From: Maribacter sp. MMG018
GTDB taxonomy: Bacteria; Bacteroidota; Bacteroidia; Flavobacteriales; Flavobacteriaceae
NCBI RefSeq assembly: GCF_018100785.1
Contig: NZ_JAGJEC010000001.1
Location: forward strand, 372,001-436,000
DNA: 64,000 nucleotides
Direction of reading: 5' to 3'
Shown: piece after piece, positions 1 through 8,181 of the stretch
Numbering within the stretch: position 1 is the first letter of the stretch
How the letters are laid out: each line of letters opens with the position of its first letter
Translations under genes and position numbers: made by a program
The notes under the pieces: model-generated
Told to the model about the DNA's origin: nothing
Database searches by the model: none
Seen by the model: the letters and a program-made list of their open reading frames with translations, nothing else

Positions 1-81
1 CTCTTCACAAGAAGAAAAAAAAACAAACATAAAAACTAAACCCAGTATAGTGGGAAAAGTGCCTCTTTTAAAAATACTCAT
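1..81 (-). CDS. N-terminus of a lipoprotein, probably DUF4270 (partial)
   Basis: The reverse strand opens with an ATG at 81 and stays open to the window edge, giving 27 residues. They form a lipoprotein signal peptide: a basic start, a hydrophobic stretch (ILGLVFMFVFF) and a lipobox FSSC with the cysteine at residue 25, followed by acidic residues. The start lies 5 bases after the stop of the glycogen-synthase-like gene, so the two are probably co-transcribed. From memory of flavobacterial genomes, the gene next to this glgA-like/panC block is usually a DUF4270 lipoprotein; the visible part only proves a lipoprotein. The rest lies outside the window. Confidence 0.6.
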   Translation of the reverse strand, partial: MSIFKRGTFPTILGLVFMFVFFSSCEE

Positions 82-86
82 TCAGT

Positions 87-896
87 TTATTTTAAAACTT
101 CTGTGTTATAAAAATTAGCATATGCTTCTTCGAATTCTTGTACGGGAACATATGGTAACACTGGTTTTTGAAGGTTGGAAATATGGGTCGTAATTTCTTC
201 CGGAATTTCTTCCGAAGCTAAAATAATGGCATCCGAATAATCCACAGCTACTTTTAACAAATTATTATAGGTAGGATGTGCCAACGATGCTATTTCTTCT
301 TCGGGTATTCCATCAAAAGCTATTCTTTTGATCATATCCTTGTCCAACTCACCGTCAAAAGTTTTTCCATAAACGGATAAAACAATTTTACTATCGGCAA
401 AAAGAGGTTCGTCCGCAAAATATTTTTTCAAATACAAGGGCAATAAACTGGCCATCCACCCATGAACATGGATTATATCTGGCGACCAATTCAATTTTTT
501 CACTGTCTCCATAACTCCTTTCGCAAAGAATATGGCCCTTTGATCGTTATCTGGAAACAACTCACCGTTTTTATCGGTAAAAGTTGCCTTTCTCTTAAAA
601 TATTCTTCGTTGTCAATAAAATACACCTGTATACGCTCCCTCGGAATAGAGGCTACCTTTATAATCAAGGGCATATCCATATCGTTGATTACAAGGTTCA
701 TGCCCGATAACCTAATTACTTCATGCAATTGATGCCTTCTTTCATTAATGTTACCATAACGAGGCATAAAAATCCTGATTTGCCCTCCATTGCTATTAAC
801 CATTCTAGGGGCTTCATAGGACATATGTGAAACTTCATTTTCGGGGAGGTATGGAACTAATTCAGAAGATACAAACAATACCTTTTTACCATTCAT
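87..896 (-). CDS. Stand-alone glycogen/starch synthase N-terminal-like domain protein
   Basis: The 269-aa protein resembles the N-terminal Rossmann half of GT5 glycogen synthases: VLFVSSELVP at the start and DIIHVHGWMASLLPLYLK in the middle, the latter equivalent to the HxHDW region. A full glycogen synthase has about 480 residues with a second GT-B domain that carries most of the nucleotide-sugar contacts; that half is absent. The KTGGL loop that binds ADP-glucose is also not recognisable after the first strand. It is therefore unlikely to be a normal glycogen synthase, although databases tend to label it so. It diverges from panC and leads into a lipoprotein gene. No function can be assigned with confidence. 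Confidence 0.8.
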   Translation of the reverse strand: MNGKKVLFVSSELVPYLPENEVSHMSYEAPRMVNSNGGQIRIFMPRYGNINERRHQLHEVIRLSGMNLVINDMDMPLIIKVASIPRERIQVYFIDNEEYFKRKATFTDKNGELFPDNDQRAIFFAKGVMETVKKLNWSPDIIHVHGWMASLLPLYLKKYFADEPLFADSKIVLSVYGKTFDGELDKDMIKRIAFDGIPEEEIASLAHPTYNNLLKVAVDYSDAIILASEEIPEEITTHISNLQKPVLPYVPVQEFEEAYANFYNTEVLK

Positions 897-932
897 AAAA
901 GCTGTTTTTTATTTTTCGCAGAAACGCAGGTG

Positions 933-940
933 CAAAATTA
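933..940 (-). promoter_or_regulatory. -7 box (TAATTTTG) for the glgA-like gene
   Basis: The minus strand reads TAATTTTG, a perfect match to the Bacteroidota -7 element TAnnTTTG, 37 bases before the ATG at 896. No good TTG -33 element is visible at the usual distance. Confidence 0.45.
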
Positions 941-971
941 CAAAAAATATAGAGATTACCAGTATTTATAG

Positions 972-979
972 TAAGTTTG
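972..979 (+). promoter_or_regulatory. -7 box (TAAGTTTG) for panC
   Basis: TAAGTTTG matches the Bacteroidota -7 consensus TAnnTTTG and lies 20 bases before the panC ATG, giving a short leader. A -33 TTG is not evident. It is divergent from the box at 933-940. Confidence 0.5.
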
Positions 980-999
980 CTCGCTAATTACAATTATAC

Positions 1000-1845
1000 A
1001 TGCACGCAATTAACACCAAAAAGGAGCTTACTGAAAGGTTAAGGGACATAAGGTCCACTAATAGCTTAGGACTTGTTCCTACAATGGGTGCCCTGCATAA
1101 GGGACATATGGAATTAATAAAAAAAGCGGCTTCAGAAAACAAATATATAGTTGTAAGTATTTTTGTCAACCCTACCCAGTTCAACAACATAGACGACCTA
1201 AACAAATACCCAAAAACCCTGACAAAAGATTTAGAGCTTATCAATACTCTAGACAAGGATATTTTTGTTTTTGCCCCTTCAGTGGAAGAAATTTATGATG
1301 ATTCGGTAAAGGCCAAAAACTATGATTTTAGCGGTTTGGACAAAGTTATGGAAGGCAAGTTCAGAGAAGATCATTTTAACGGGGTAGGAACTATTGTAGA
1401 ACAATTATTTTCTATAGTAAAACCAAATCGTGCCTATTTTGGCGAAAAAGATTTTCAACAATTGCGAATTATCGAAAAATTAGTTGAGACCCAAGGCATA
1501 CCGGTTAAAATTGTACCATGCCCCATAGTACGTGAAGACCACGGATTGGCAATGAGCTCCAGAAATGAAAGGTTGAACAAAGAAACAAGACTAAAGGCAG
1601 GGTTTATCTATAAAACTTTACAAACTGCCAAAGAACAATTTGGCACGAAAAGTGCATTGGATATTAAAGAATGGGTAGAAAACCAGTTTCTAGAAAACGA
1701 TGATTTTGAATTGGAATATTTTGAAATTATGGACGTTGAAACGTTAACACCCATAAAAAGTAAAACAACAAATGCAAAATATAGAGCATTTGTAGCCGTT
1801 TATGCCAACGAGGTAAGACTTATTGACAATATAGCACTCAATTGA
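1000..1845 (+). CDS. panC: Pantothenate synthetase
   Basis: PanC (281 aa) joins D-pantoate and beta-alanine using ATP to make pantothenate, the coenzyme A precursor, in the cytosol. The nucleotidyltransferase signature is clear: PTMGALHKGH at residues 27-36 (HIGH-like), VSIFVNPTQF for pantoate binding, FGEKDFQQL, and the KMSKS-like loop MSSRNERL. Length is normal. panD follows after 13 bases, so the beta-alanine-making and beta-alanine-using enzymes are co-transcribed. A -7 box lies 20 bases upstream of the start. Nothing is odd. Confidence 0.98.
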   Translation: MHAINTKKELTERLRDIRSTNSLGLVPTMGALHKGHMELIKKAASENKYIVVSIFVNPTQFNNIDDLNKYPKTLTKDLELINTLDKDIFVFAPSVEEIYDDSVKAKNYDFSGLDKVMEGKFREDHFNGVGTIVEQLFSIVKPNRAYFGEKDFQQLRIIEKLVETQGIPVKIVPCPIVREDHGLAMSSRNERLNKETRLKAGFIYKTLQTAKEQFGTKSALDIKEWVENQFLENDDFELEYFEIMDVETLTPIKSKTTNAKYRAFVAVYANEVRLIDNIALN

Positions 1846-1858
1846 TTAATTTTGTCCC

Positions 1859-2209
1859 ATGCAAGTACAAGTAGTAAAATCGAAGATTCATAGAGTAAAA
1901 GTAACGGGAGCAGACCTAAATTATATAGGTAGCATCACCATAGATGAAGATTTAATGGATGCCGCCAATATTGTACAGGGCGAAAAAGTGCAGATCGTGA
2001 ACAATAACAATGGCGAAAGGCTAGAAACCTACGCCATACCCGGACCAAGAAAAAGTGGCGAAATTACTTTAAACGGTGCTGCGGCCAGAAAGGTGGCCGT
2101 CGGTGATGTATTAATTTTGATCACCTATGCATGGATGCCTATAGAAGACGCTAAAAAATTCAACCCTGCCTTGGTTTTCCCCAATGAGGAAAACAACTTA
2201 TTAAATTAA
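1859..2209 (+). CDS. panD: Aspartate 1-decarboxylase proenzyme
   Basis: PanD (116 aa) decarboxylates L-aspartate to beta-alanine for pantothenate synthesis. It is made as a proenzyme that cleaves itself between Gly24 and Ser25; the sequence YIGSITID places exactly those residues there, so Ser25 becomes the pyruvoyl group. Other family marks are [14 protein letters not shown] near the start and [20 protein letters not shown] near the end. It lies 13 bases after panC on the same strand. Length and motifs are typical. Confidence 0.98.
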   Translation: MQVQVVKSKIHRVKVTGADLNYIGSITIDEDLMDAANIVQGEKVQIVNNNNGERLETYAIPGPRKSGEITLNGAAARKVAVGDVLILITYAWMPIEDAKKFNPALVFPNEENNLLN

Positions 2210-2299
2210 GACCTAACCATATCTTCGAAATTATTTTCCCATAGCACTAATATTGACAATAACTTGATTAATTTCGGTGTCAAACATAGTTAGTTTATC

Positions 2300-3265
2300 G
2301 TGACCTATTCATTCAAAAAGACACTCAAATTAATTTTACCCATTGCCATCGGGGTCTTTTTGGTTTTTTACTGGTACCACAAAACTTCCCCTGCAGACAG
2401 AGAGGATATCATTTTCTACATAAAAGAAGCCAATCTTTTTTGGATAACGTTATCCCTATTACTAGGTATTATAGGACATGTTTCAAGAGCTATTCGTTGG
2501 AATTATTTATTGGAACCGCTCGGGTACAAGCCAAAATTAACGAACAACATATTCATGATCTTTATGGCTTATTTAGCCAATTTGGGCGTTCCCCGCACAG
2601 GCGAGATCTTAAGGGCTACCGCATTGACCACCTACGAAGGGGTTCCATTTGAAAAAGGGTTCGGAACCATTGTCACAGAAAGGGTGGTAGATGTATTTAT
2701 GCTATTGGTAGTAGTCATTATAACGCTACTATTACAAACCGAAATTATCCTTTCTTTTTTTGAGCAAAGAGGATTCGACCTAAACGGAATTCTACTTCTA
2801 TTGGCCGTGGGCCTCGTTGCCATACTGATCTTCTTCCTTTTTATAAAAAAATCGAGCTCGGCCATTGCCGTAAAAATCAAGCATTTTATAAAGGGCCTCA
2901 TGGACGGTGTTTTTAGCATTTTTAAAATGAAAAGAAAATGGGCCTTTGTCTTCCATACCTTACTTATCTGGGTATGCTATATCGGAATGATGTGGGTCAT
3001 AAAGTTTACCGTTCCCGAAACGGCGAACCTCTCTCTCAACGAAATCATGGTAGCCTTTGTATTTGGGGCCTTTGCCATGGCAACAACCAATGGCGGCGTA
3101 GGCCTGTTCCCGATTCTGGTAAGCAAGGCCTTGGTACTTTTCGGAATCAGTTCTGTTTCCGGAGATGCCTTTGGTTGGATTATGTGGATCGCACAAACCT
3201 TGATGAACGTAGTTTTTGGTGCAATATCTTTTCTCCTATTACCGTTATTGAACAGATACAAGTAG
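2300..3265 (+). CDS. YbhN / LPG-synthase transmembrane-domain family protein
   Basis: This 321-aa integral membrane protein has about eight hydrophobic segments and the pattern of the lysylphosphatidylglycerol synthase TM-region family (YbhN/UPF0104): LGIIGHVSRAIRWNYLLEPLGYKP early, then a loop ending in GVPRTGEILRATAL, and NGGVGLFPILVSKALVLFGI near the end. It lacks the cytosolic aminoacyl-transferase domain of MprF, so a lysyl-PG synthase role is not supported; the family may handle lipids or glycolipids. The start codon is GTG at 2300, about 90 bases after panD and without a better ATG. The next gene begins 26 bases downstream, suggesting one transcript. Confidence 0.85.
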   Translation: MTYSFKKTLKLILPIAIGVFLVFYWYHKTSPADREDIIFYIKEANLFWITLSLLLGIIGHVSRAIRWNYLLEPLGYKPKLTNNIFMIFMAYLANLGVPRTGEILRATALTTYEGVPFEKGFGTIVTERVVDVFMLLVVVIITLLLQTEIILSFFEQRGFDLNGILLLLAVGLVAILIFFLFIKKSSSAIAVKIKHFIKGLMDGVFSIFKMKRKWAFVFHTLLIWVCYIGMMWVIKFTVPETANLSLNEIMVAFVFGAFAMATTNGGVGLFPILVSKALVLFGISSVSGDAFGWIMWIAQTLMNVVFGAISFLLLPLLNRYK

Positions 3266-3291
3266 TACATCTACTATTTAAATTCAAATTT

Positions 3292-4434
3292 ATGCGCCAT
3301 TTTCTTTTTCCATTGACCCTGTTCATGGTGTTCGCTATCAAAGCACAAACTACCCAAGAAATCTTCGAATCTTTTAAATTACAGGAACGTAGAGATGTTC
3401 AGTACTACTTTCCGCCCGAACTGGACGAATCAAAAAAATATCCTTTGATCGTTGTATTGGATGCGAATTATCTTTTTGACCAAGTGGTGGCTACTTCTAT
3501 ATACTACAGCCGTTTTCACGGAATGCCCGAAAGTATCATCGTAGGCGTAAACCAAAGCGAAAACAGTATAAGATATGAGGATTGCGCCTTCGACCCAAAT
3601 AGTGGACTCCCCAGTGAAAAAGGTAAAAAATTCTATGAGTTTATTGGTATGGAGCTTATACCTTACCTCGACCTAAATTATAGTACGGCCCCTTTTAGAA
3701 TGATATTAGGATACGATATCACTGCAAATTTTCAGAATTACTGGCTCTTCAAAGACAACTCGATCTTTGACGCCTATGTAAGTATTTCGCCGACCCTGGC
3801 CCCAGAAATGGAGAGTAGGGTTCCTATGAGGCTCAACACCTTTGACAAACAAATGTTCTATCAGTTAATTGTGGAAGGAGAGCAAACCAACGACACCAAA
3901 AAAATTGCAGCTCTTGATCAAGGCATTAAGGCACTGGACAAAGAGACACTTCATTATTTTTACGATGTGTATCAAAAAGCGGATCATATTTCTGTAGCTA
4001 CTTACGGAATAGGAAAAGCATTTGACAACGTTTTCGGTATATTTAAACCTATAAGCCCCAAAGAGTACAGAACACAGATATTAACTTCCGAAGAGCCCGT
4101 TTATCAATATCTAGAGAACAAATACCAAGGAATTGTAGATCTTTTCGGATTTAGCAAACCTGTAGCACTAAATGACATTATGGCCATTTATGCAGCTTCT
4201 AGAAAAAAAGAGGATTTCGAATCATTGAAACCCCTATCCGATTTATGTAAAAAAGAATACCCCGAGACGATGCTCGGTTTCTACTTCGAAGGCGAATATT
4301 ACGAGCAACTCGGAGAACCCAAAAAAGCCTTAAAAACTTTTGAAAAAGCTTTTCAGATGGAAGAGATAGATTTCTTGACAAAGGAAATGGCATTGGAAAA
4401 AATAGATGCCCTAAAAGCCGATTTCGGATTTTAA
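3292..4434 (+). CDS. Secreted esterase-like alpha/beta-fold protein, nucleophile apparently lost
   Basis: The 380-aa protein starts at the ATG at 3292; a longer open frame upstream lies inside the previous gene and lacks the signal peptide. Residues 1-18 are a signal peptide ending in IKAQ. KYPLIVVLDANYLFDQ and SIIVGVNQSENS are typical of the esterase D/enterobactin-esterase family. The nucleophile elbow, normally GHSxGG, reads GYDIT at residues 140-144, so the catalytic serine is an aspartate and hydrolase activity is doubtful. The C-terminal 90 residues look TPR-like (GEYYEQLGEPKKALKTFEKA). It probably acts in the periplasm, perhaps in binding rather than catalysis. It is co-oriented with the YbhN-type gene. 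Confidence 0.8.
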   Translation: MRHFLFPLTLFMVFAIKAQTTQEIFESFKLQERRDVQYYFPPELDESKKYPLIVVLDANYLFDQVVATSIYYSRFHGMPESIIVGVNQSENSIRYEDCAFDPNSGLPSEKGKKFYEFIGMELIPYLDLNYSTAPFRMILGYDITANFQNYWLFKDNSIFDAYVSISPTLAPEMESRVPMRLNTFDKQMFYQLIVEGEQTNDTKKIAALDQGIKALDKETLHYFYDVYQKADHISVATYGIGKAFDNVFGIFKPISPKEYRTQILTSEEPVYQYLENKYQGIVDLFGFSKPVALNDIMAIYAASRKKEDFESLKPLSDLCKKEYPETMLGFYFEGEYYEQLGEPKKALKTFEKAFQMEEIDFLTKEMALEKIDALKADFGF

Positions 4435-4484
4435 AGGACCCCAAATCCCTTGATTCCCAAAATCTTAACCTAACCTACATTATC

Positions 4485-4649
4485 ATGATCAAAGGTATTT
4501 TTAAATATTACGTTTGCGCCGGTATCTATTTTACTTATTACGGTTTAAAAGGTGACCTGGTACTGGCCCTCAGTGCTCTTTCTTTATTCTTGGCATGGGC
4601 CTCTTTTTTTCTTGCCATTATTGAGTATAAAAAGAAAAAATCGGAATAG
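4485..4649 (+). CDS. Small membrane protein, 54 aa
   Basis: An ATG at 4485 opens a 54-codon frame ending at TAG 4647-4649. The product has a hydrophobic N-terminal part (YYVCAGIYFTYYGL), a second clear membrane helix (LVLALSALSLFLAWASFFLAII) and a basic tail EYKKKKSE, as expected of a small inner-membrane protein with an inside C-terminus. It sits 50 bases after the esterase-like gene and 74 before radA, on the same strand. I cannot name a family. Coding is supported by the coherent topology and the gap it fills. Confidence 0.6.
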   Translation: MIKGIFKYYVCAGIYFTYYGLKGDLVLALSALSLFLAWASFFLAIIEYKKKKSE

Positions 4650-4723
4650 GTATATCGATACAATCGTTAGCTTTAATTTTTGAAACTTCTTATTACCTTT
4701 AGCACAAATCTGAAAAGCTAAAG

Positions 4724-6085
4724 ATGGCCAAAACAAAAACCGCTTTTTTTTGTCAAAATTGCGGAACGCAATATGCTAAATGGGTCGGACAATGTACTGC
4801 CTGTAAAGAATGGAATACCGTTGTTGAAGAAGTTGTACAGAAAGAAGAAAAATCGAGCTGGAAACCTGCTTCAAAAAAAACAAAAAGGATTTCAAAACCT
4901 CTATTGGTCCATGAGATAAGTACCGAGAAAGAAATTAGGATCAACACCTTTGATTTAGAGTTCAACCGGGTCTTGGGCGGTGGTTTGGTTCCAGGGGCAT
5001 TAGTTCTTTTAGGAGGCGAACCAGGTGTTGGAAAAAGTACATTACTATTACAGATTGCCCTAAAACTACCCTACAGAACCTTATATGTTTCAGGAGAAGA
5101 AAGTCAGAAACAGATTAAAATGAGGGCCGATCGCATTCACCCGAACAGCGAGACCTGTTTTATACTTACAGAGACAAAGACCCAAAACATATTTAAACAG
5201 ATAGAGGCCACAGAACCGGACATTGTTGTCATAGATTCTATACAGACACTACATTCCGATTATATCGAATCGGCAGCAGGAAGCATCTCACAAATAAGAG
5301 AATGCACCGCAGAACTCATAAAATTTGCCAAAGAGACCCATACGCCCGTTATACTTATTGGCCATATTACAAAAGACGGTTCTATTGCCGGCCCTAAGAT
5401 CTTAGAACATATGGTAGACACCGTTTTACAGTTCGAAGGCGACCGCAACTACGTATATAGAATATTAAGATCTTTAAAAAACAGATTTGGCTCCACTGCC
5501 GAATTGGGCATTTATGAAATGCAGGGTAGCGGACTTAGGCAAGTGAACAATCCATCGGAAGTACTTATCAGCAAAAACGATGAAGGTTTGAGCGGCACGG
5601 CAATTGCTTCTACTGTAGAAGGCATGCGCCCATTACTTATAGAAATACAGGCCCTGGTAAGTACCGCGGTTTATGGCACACCCCAAAGATCAACCACTGG
5701 TTACAACGCAAAGCGTTTGAACATGCTTTTGGCGGTTTTAGAAAAAAGGGCAGGGTTTAAATTAGGGGCCAAAGACGTATTCTTAAATATTACGGGCGGC
5801 ATATCTGTCGACGACCCGGCAATCGACCTTGCCGTTATAGCCGCCATACTTTCCAGTAACGAAGATATTCCCATTGAAAAAGGAATCTGTTTTGCCGCTG
5901 AAGTTGGTTTAGCTGGAGAAATAAGACCTGTGCAACGAGTAGAACAACGTATTGTCGAAGCGGAAAAATTGGGCTATACCACAATAATCGTATCCAAAAA
6001 CAACAAAATCGGACTAAAAAACACCAAAATCAATATTCAATTGGCATCAAAAATAGAAGATGTGGTCTCTAGCCTATTCGGTTAG
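4724..6085 (+). CDS. radA: DNA repair protein RadA
   Basis: RadA (453 aa) is a RecA-like ATPase that promotes branch migration during recombinational repair. A four-cysteine zinc finger lies at C10, C13, C24 and C27; the Walker A motif GGEPGVGKST spans residues 97-106; Walker B is DIVVIDSIQTL; the RadA-specific KNRFG motif follows; and the C-terminal third is the Lon-like domain (NITGGISVDDPAIDLAVIAA). All parts and the total length are canonical. It ends opposite a small minus-strand frame that overlaps its stop codon. Confidence 0.98.
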   Translation: MAKTKTAFFCQNCGTQYAKWVGQCTACKEWNTVVEEVVQKEEKSSWKPASKKTKRISKPLLVHEISTEKEIRINTFDLEFNRVLGGGLVPGALVLLGGEPGVGKSTLLLQIALKLPYRTLYVSGEESQKQIKMRADRIHPNSETCFILTETKTQNIFKQIEATEPDIVVIDSIQTLHSDYIESAAGSISQIRECTAELIKFAKETHTPVILIGHITKDGSIAGPKILEHMVDTVLQFEGDRNYVYRILRSLKNRFGSTAELGIYEMQGSGLRQVNNPSEVLISKNDEGLSGTAIASTVEGMRPLLIEIQALVSTAVYGTPQRSTTGYNAKRLNMLLAVLEKRAGFKLGAKDVFLNITGGISVDDPAIDLAVIAAILSSNEDIPIEKGICFAAEVGLAGEIRPVQRVEQRIVEAEKLGYTTIIVSKNNKIGLKNTKINIQLASKIEDVVSSLFG

Positions 6086-6195
6086 CGCCTGTCTCTCATG
6101 ATCCTGGCAAAGACCAATATGATCACTATGACCAATATGATCAATACCATTTGCCAAAAACCCACTTTAAGAAAAATCAACGGTATTATGTTCAT
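6082..6195 (-). CDS. Putative 37-aa single-helix membrane protein
   Basis: On the minus strand an ATG at 6195 overlaps the TGA stop of the aldo/keto reductase gene as ATGA, the usual sign of translational coupling. The frame gives 37 residues: a short polar start, a long hydrophobic helix (MVLIILVIVIILVFARI) and a basic end (MRDRR), then TAA, overlapping the radA stop by a few bases on the other strand. The layout fits a small inner-membrane protein. I recognise no family; the N-terminal half is faintly TatA-like but the rest is not. It could be chance. Confidence 0.4.
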   Translation of the reverse strand: MNIIPLIFLKVGFWQMVLIILVIVIILVFARIMRDRR

Positions 6196-7232
6196 GGTGC
6201 CGGATTTGGATGTTGGTTATGTATTTCTTCTATGCCCTTTAAAACCTCATCGGACAATGTTACATCTATACTTTCTATATTTTCCTTTAACTGCTTTATA
6301 CTAGTGGCCCCAATAATATTACTGGTCAAAAAGGGCCTTGAATTTACAAATGCCAGGGCCATCTGAGCCAAAGAAAGATCATTGGCCATTGCCAACTCAT
6401 AATATTTCTGCGTGGCCTCAATAGCCGTTTTGGAGCTATATCTTTTATAATTGGGAAACAAAGTAATCCTAGAACCCTCGGGAGACCTGCCTCCTAAATA
6501 TTTACCGCTCAGCACCCCAAAACCCAGGGGAGAATATGCCAAAAGCCCTATCTGTTCCCTCATCGATATTTCAGAAAGTCCCACTTCGAACAACCGATTG
6601 AGCAAATTATAGGGGTTTTGAATCGTAATGGCACGTGGCAAAGTGGCATGTACCTTACTCTCTTCTAAAAATCGCATTGTGCCCCAAGGTGTTTCGTTTG
6701 AAATACCTACGTGCCTAATTTTTCCTTCCCGTATCAAATCGCGCAAGGTTTCCAATACTTGATGTATGTTGTCTTCCCAATGATCGGAAATATCGTGTGC
6801 GTACCCTCTTTTTCCAAAATAATTAGTGTTACGCTCTGGCCAATGCAACTGATAAACGTCGATATAATCTGTATTCAGCCTTTTTAAACTACCCTCTACC
6901 GCCTCGATAATGGATTCTCTACTAAAACCGGTAGTTCTAATGAATTTGGACATTTCTGCCCTTCCTACAATTTTGGAAGCCAGTACAATCTTATCCCTAT
7001 TTCCATTTTTTTTGAACCAAGTACCAATAATTTTCTCTGTAAGCGAATGGCGATCCGGATGCGCAGGTATGGGATATAATTCTGCCGTATCAAAAAAATT
7101 AATCCCCTGATCAACGGCATAGTCCATTTGCTCATGCCCTTCTTCCTCTGTGTTTTGATTTCCCCAGGTCATCGTGCCAAGGCATATTTTACTTACTTCT
7201 ATATCGGTGTGCGGAAGATGGGTATATTTCAT
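6192..7232 (-). CDS. Aldo/keto reductase, Tas-like
   Basis: This 346-aa cytosolic NADPH-dependent oxidoreductase has the AKR tetrad: D48 and Y53 in FFDTAELYP, K87 in LASKIVG and H130 in YQLHWPERNTNYFG. The last motif and the overall layout resemble E. coli Tas. AYSPLGFGVLSGKYLGG and TSNIIGATSIKQLKENI (cofactor-binding end) are also present. Substrate is unknown. Its stop overlaps the start of a tiny membrane frame. A perfect TAnnTTTG box lies 32 bases upstream. Confidence 0.92.
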   Translation of the reverse strand: MKYTHLPHTDIEVSKICLGTMTWGNQNTEEEGHEQMDYAVDQGINFFDTAELYPIPAHPDRHSLTEKIIGTWFKKNGNRDKIVLASKIVGRAEMSKFIRTTGFSRESIIEAVEGSLKRLNTDYIDVYQLHWPERNTNYFGKRGYAHDISDHWEDNIHQVLETLRDLIREGKIRHVGISNETPWGTMRFLEESKVHATLPRAITIQNPYNLLNRLFEVGLSEISMREQIGLLAYSPLGFGVLSGKYLGGRSPEGSRITLFPNYKRYSSKTAIEATQKYYELAMANDLSLAQMALAFVNSRPFLTSNIIGATSIKQLKENIESIDVTLSDEVLKGIEEIHNQHPNPAP

Positions 7233-7263
7233 TTAGCAATAGGTTTAAAAAAAGGCGAAATTA

Positions 7264-7271
7264 CAAAAATA
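7264..7271 (-). promoter_or_regulatory. -7 box (TATTTTTG) for the aldo/keto reductase
   Basis: TATTTTTG on the minus strand fits TAnnTTTG and sits 31 bases before the ATG at 7232. No convincing -33 TTG is seen. Confidence 0.45.
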
Positions 7272-7289
7272 AAGGTGTTTCTATTTTGT

Positions 7290-8054
7290 CTAATCTTTAA
7301 GTTCTAGTAAAATCGGACAATGATCGCTATGCTTTGCCTCGGACAAGATTACCGAACGCTGTAAACGGTCTTCCAAAGATTCGGCCACCATACCATAATC
7401 CAATCTCCAACCCTTATTGTTATTTCTGGCATTTGCCCGATAGCTCCACCATGTATAATTATCGGGCTCTTTATTAAAATGACGAAAACTATCTATAAAT
7501 CCGCTCTTTATAAAATTTCCTATCCATTCTCTTTCTACCGGCAAAAAACCTGATACGTTCTTTAAACCCACCGGATTATGAATATCTATCGCTTGGTGAC
7601 AAACATTATAATCTCCCAAAACAATAAGGTTGGGGTTCGTTTTTCTAAGTTCATCGGTATATTTTTGAAAGTCAGACATATAGGTTAGTTTATGCTCTAA
7701 CCTCGCCAAATTAGTGCCGGAAGGCAGATACATACTCATAATCGAAACATCGCCAAAATCAGCCCTAATGTTCCTTCCTTCAAAATCCATATATTCAAAA
7801 CCTGTTCCATAAATAATATTATCAGGCTTTCTCTTGGCCAATATTGCCACTCCACTATAACCTTTTTTCTGGGCACTGTACCAGTAATTATAAGGATACC
7901 CAGCCTCCTCAAAAAGTGAAAGCTCTAATTGACTCTCATTGGCTTTTATTTCCTGAAGGCATACCACATCAGGGTCAACCGCCTTCAACCATTCCAACAA
8001 ACCTTTTTTTATAGCGGCTCTAACACCGTTAACATTATAGGATACTATCTTCAT
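7290..8054 (-). CDS. xth: Exodeoxyribonuclease III
   Basis: The 254-aa protein is a class II AP endonuclease / exonuclease III that cleaves abasic sites and trims 3' ends in base excision repair. The EEP fold motifs are in order: SYNVNGVRAA with N7, CLQEIKA with the metal ligand E35, GDYNVCHQAIDI for catalysis, WRLDYGMV and the final SDHCPI with the Asp-His pair. There is no signal peptide, so it is the cytosolic DNA-repair enzyme, unlike the secreted EEP protein at 25.3 kb. It lies 57 bases upstream of the aldo/keto reductase, which has its own -7 box. Confidence 0.97.
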   Translation of the reverse strand: MKIVSYNVNGVRAAIKKGLLEWLKAVDPDVVCLQEIKANESQLELSLFEEAGYPYNYWYSAQKKGYSGVAILAKRKPDNIIYGTGFEYMDFEGRNIRADFGDVSIMSMYLPSGTNLARLEHKLTYMSDFQKYTDELRKTNPNLIVLGDYNVCHQAIDIHNPVGLKNVSGFLPVEREWIGNFIKSGFIDSFRHFNKEPDNYTWWSYRANARNNNKGWRLDYGMVAESLEDRLQRSVILSEAKHSDHCPILLELKD

Positions 8055-8071
8055 TGGGGCTATGTTTGACC

Positions 8072-8079
8072 CAAAAATA
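8072..8079 (-). promoter_or_regulatory. -7 box (TATTTTTG) for xth
   Basis: The minus strand carries TATTTTTG, a full TAnnTTTG match, 17 bases before the xth ATG. Confidence 0.45.
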
Positions 8080-8123
8080 GAAAAGGACTTTCTAAAACTA
8101 GGCCAAGTTGACTATTAATATCC

Positions 8124-8131
8124 TAATTTTG
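8124..8131 (+). promoter_or_regulatory. -7 box (TAATTTTG) for the outer-membrane barrel gene
   Basis: TAATTTTG matches the Bacteroidota -7 element, 50 bases before the ATG at 8182. A TTG lies only 13 bases upstream, shorter than the usual spacing, so the -33 element is doubtful. Confidence 0.45.
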
Positions 8132-8181
8132 TGCACTTGGAACAACCTTTGTATTGGTTTATCAATCATCAATAACACAAA

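Noticed and set aside
2938..3291. Upstream extension of the esterase-like frame
   Set aside because: It lies in another frame of the YbhN-type gene and would bury the clear signal peptide starting at 3292.
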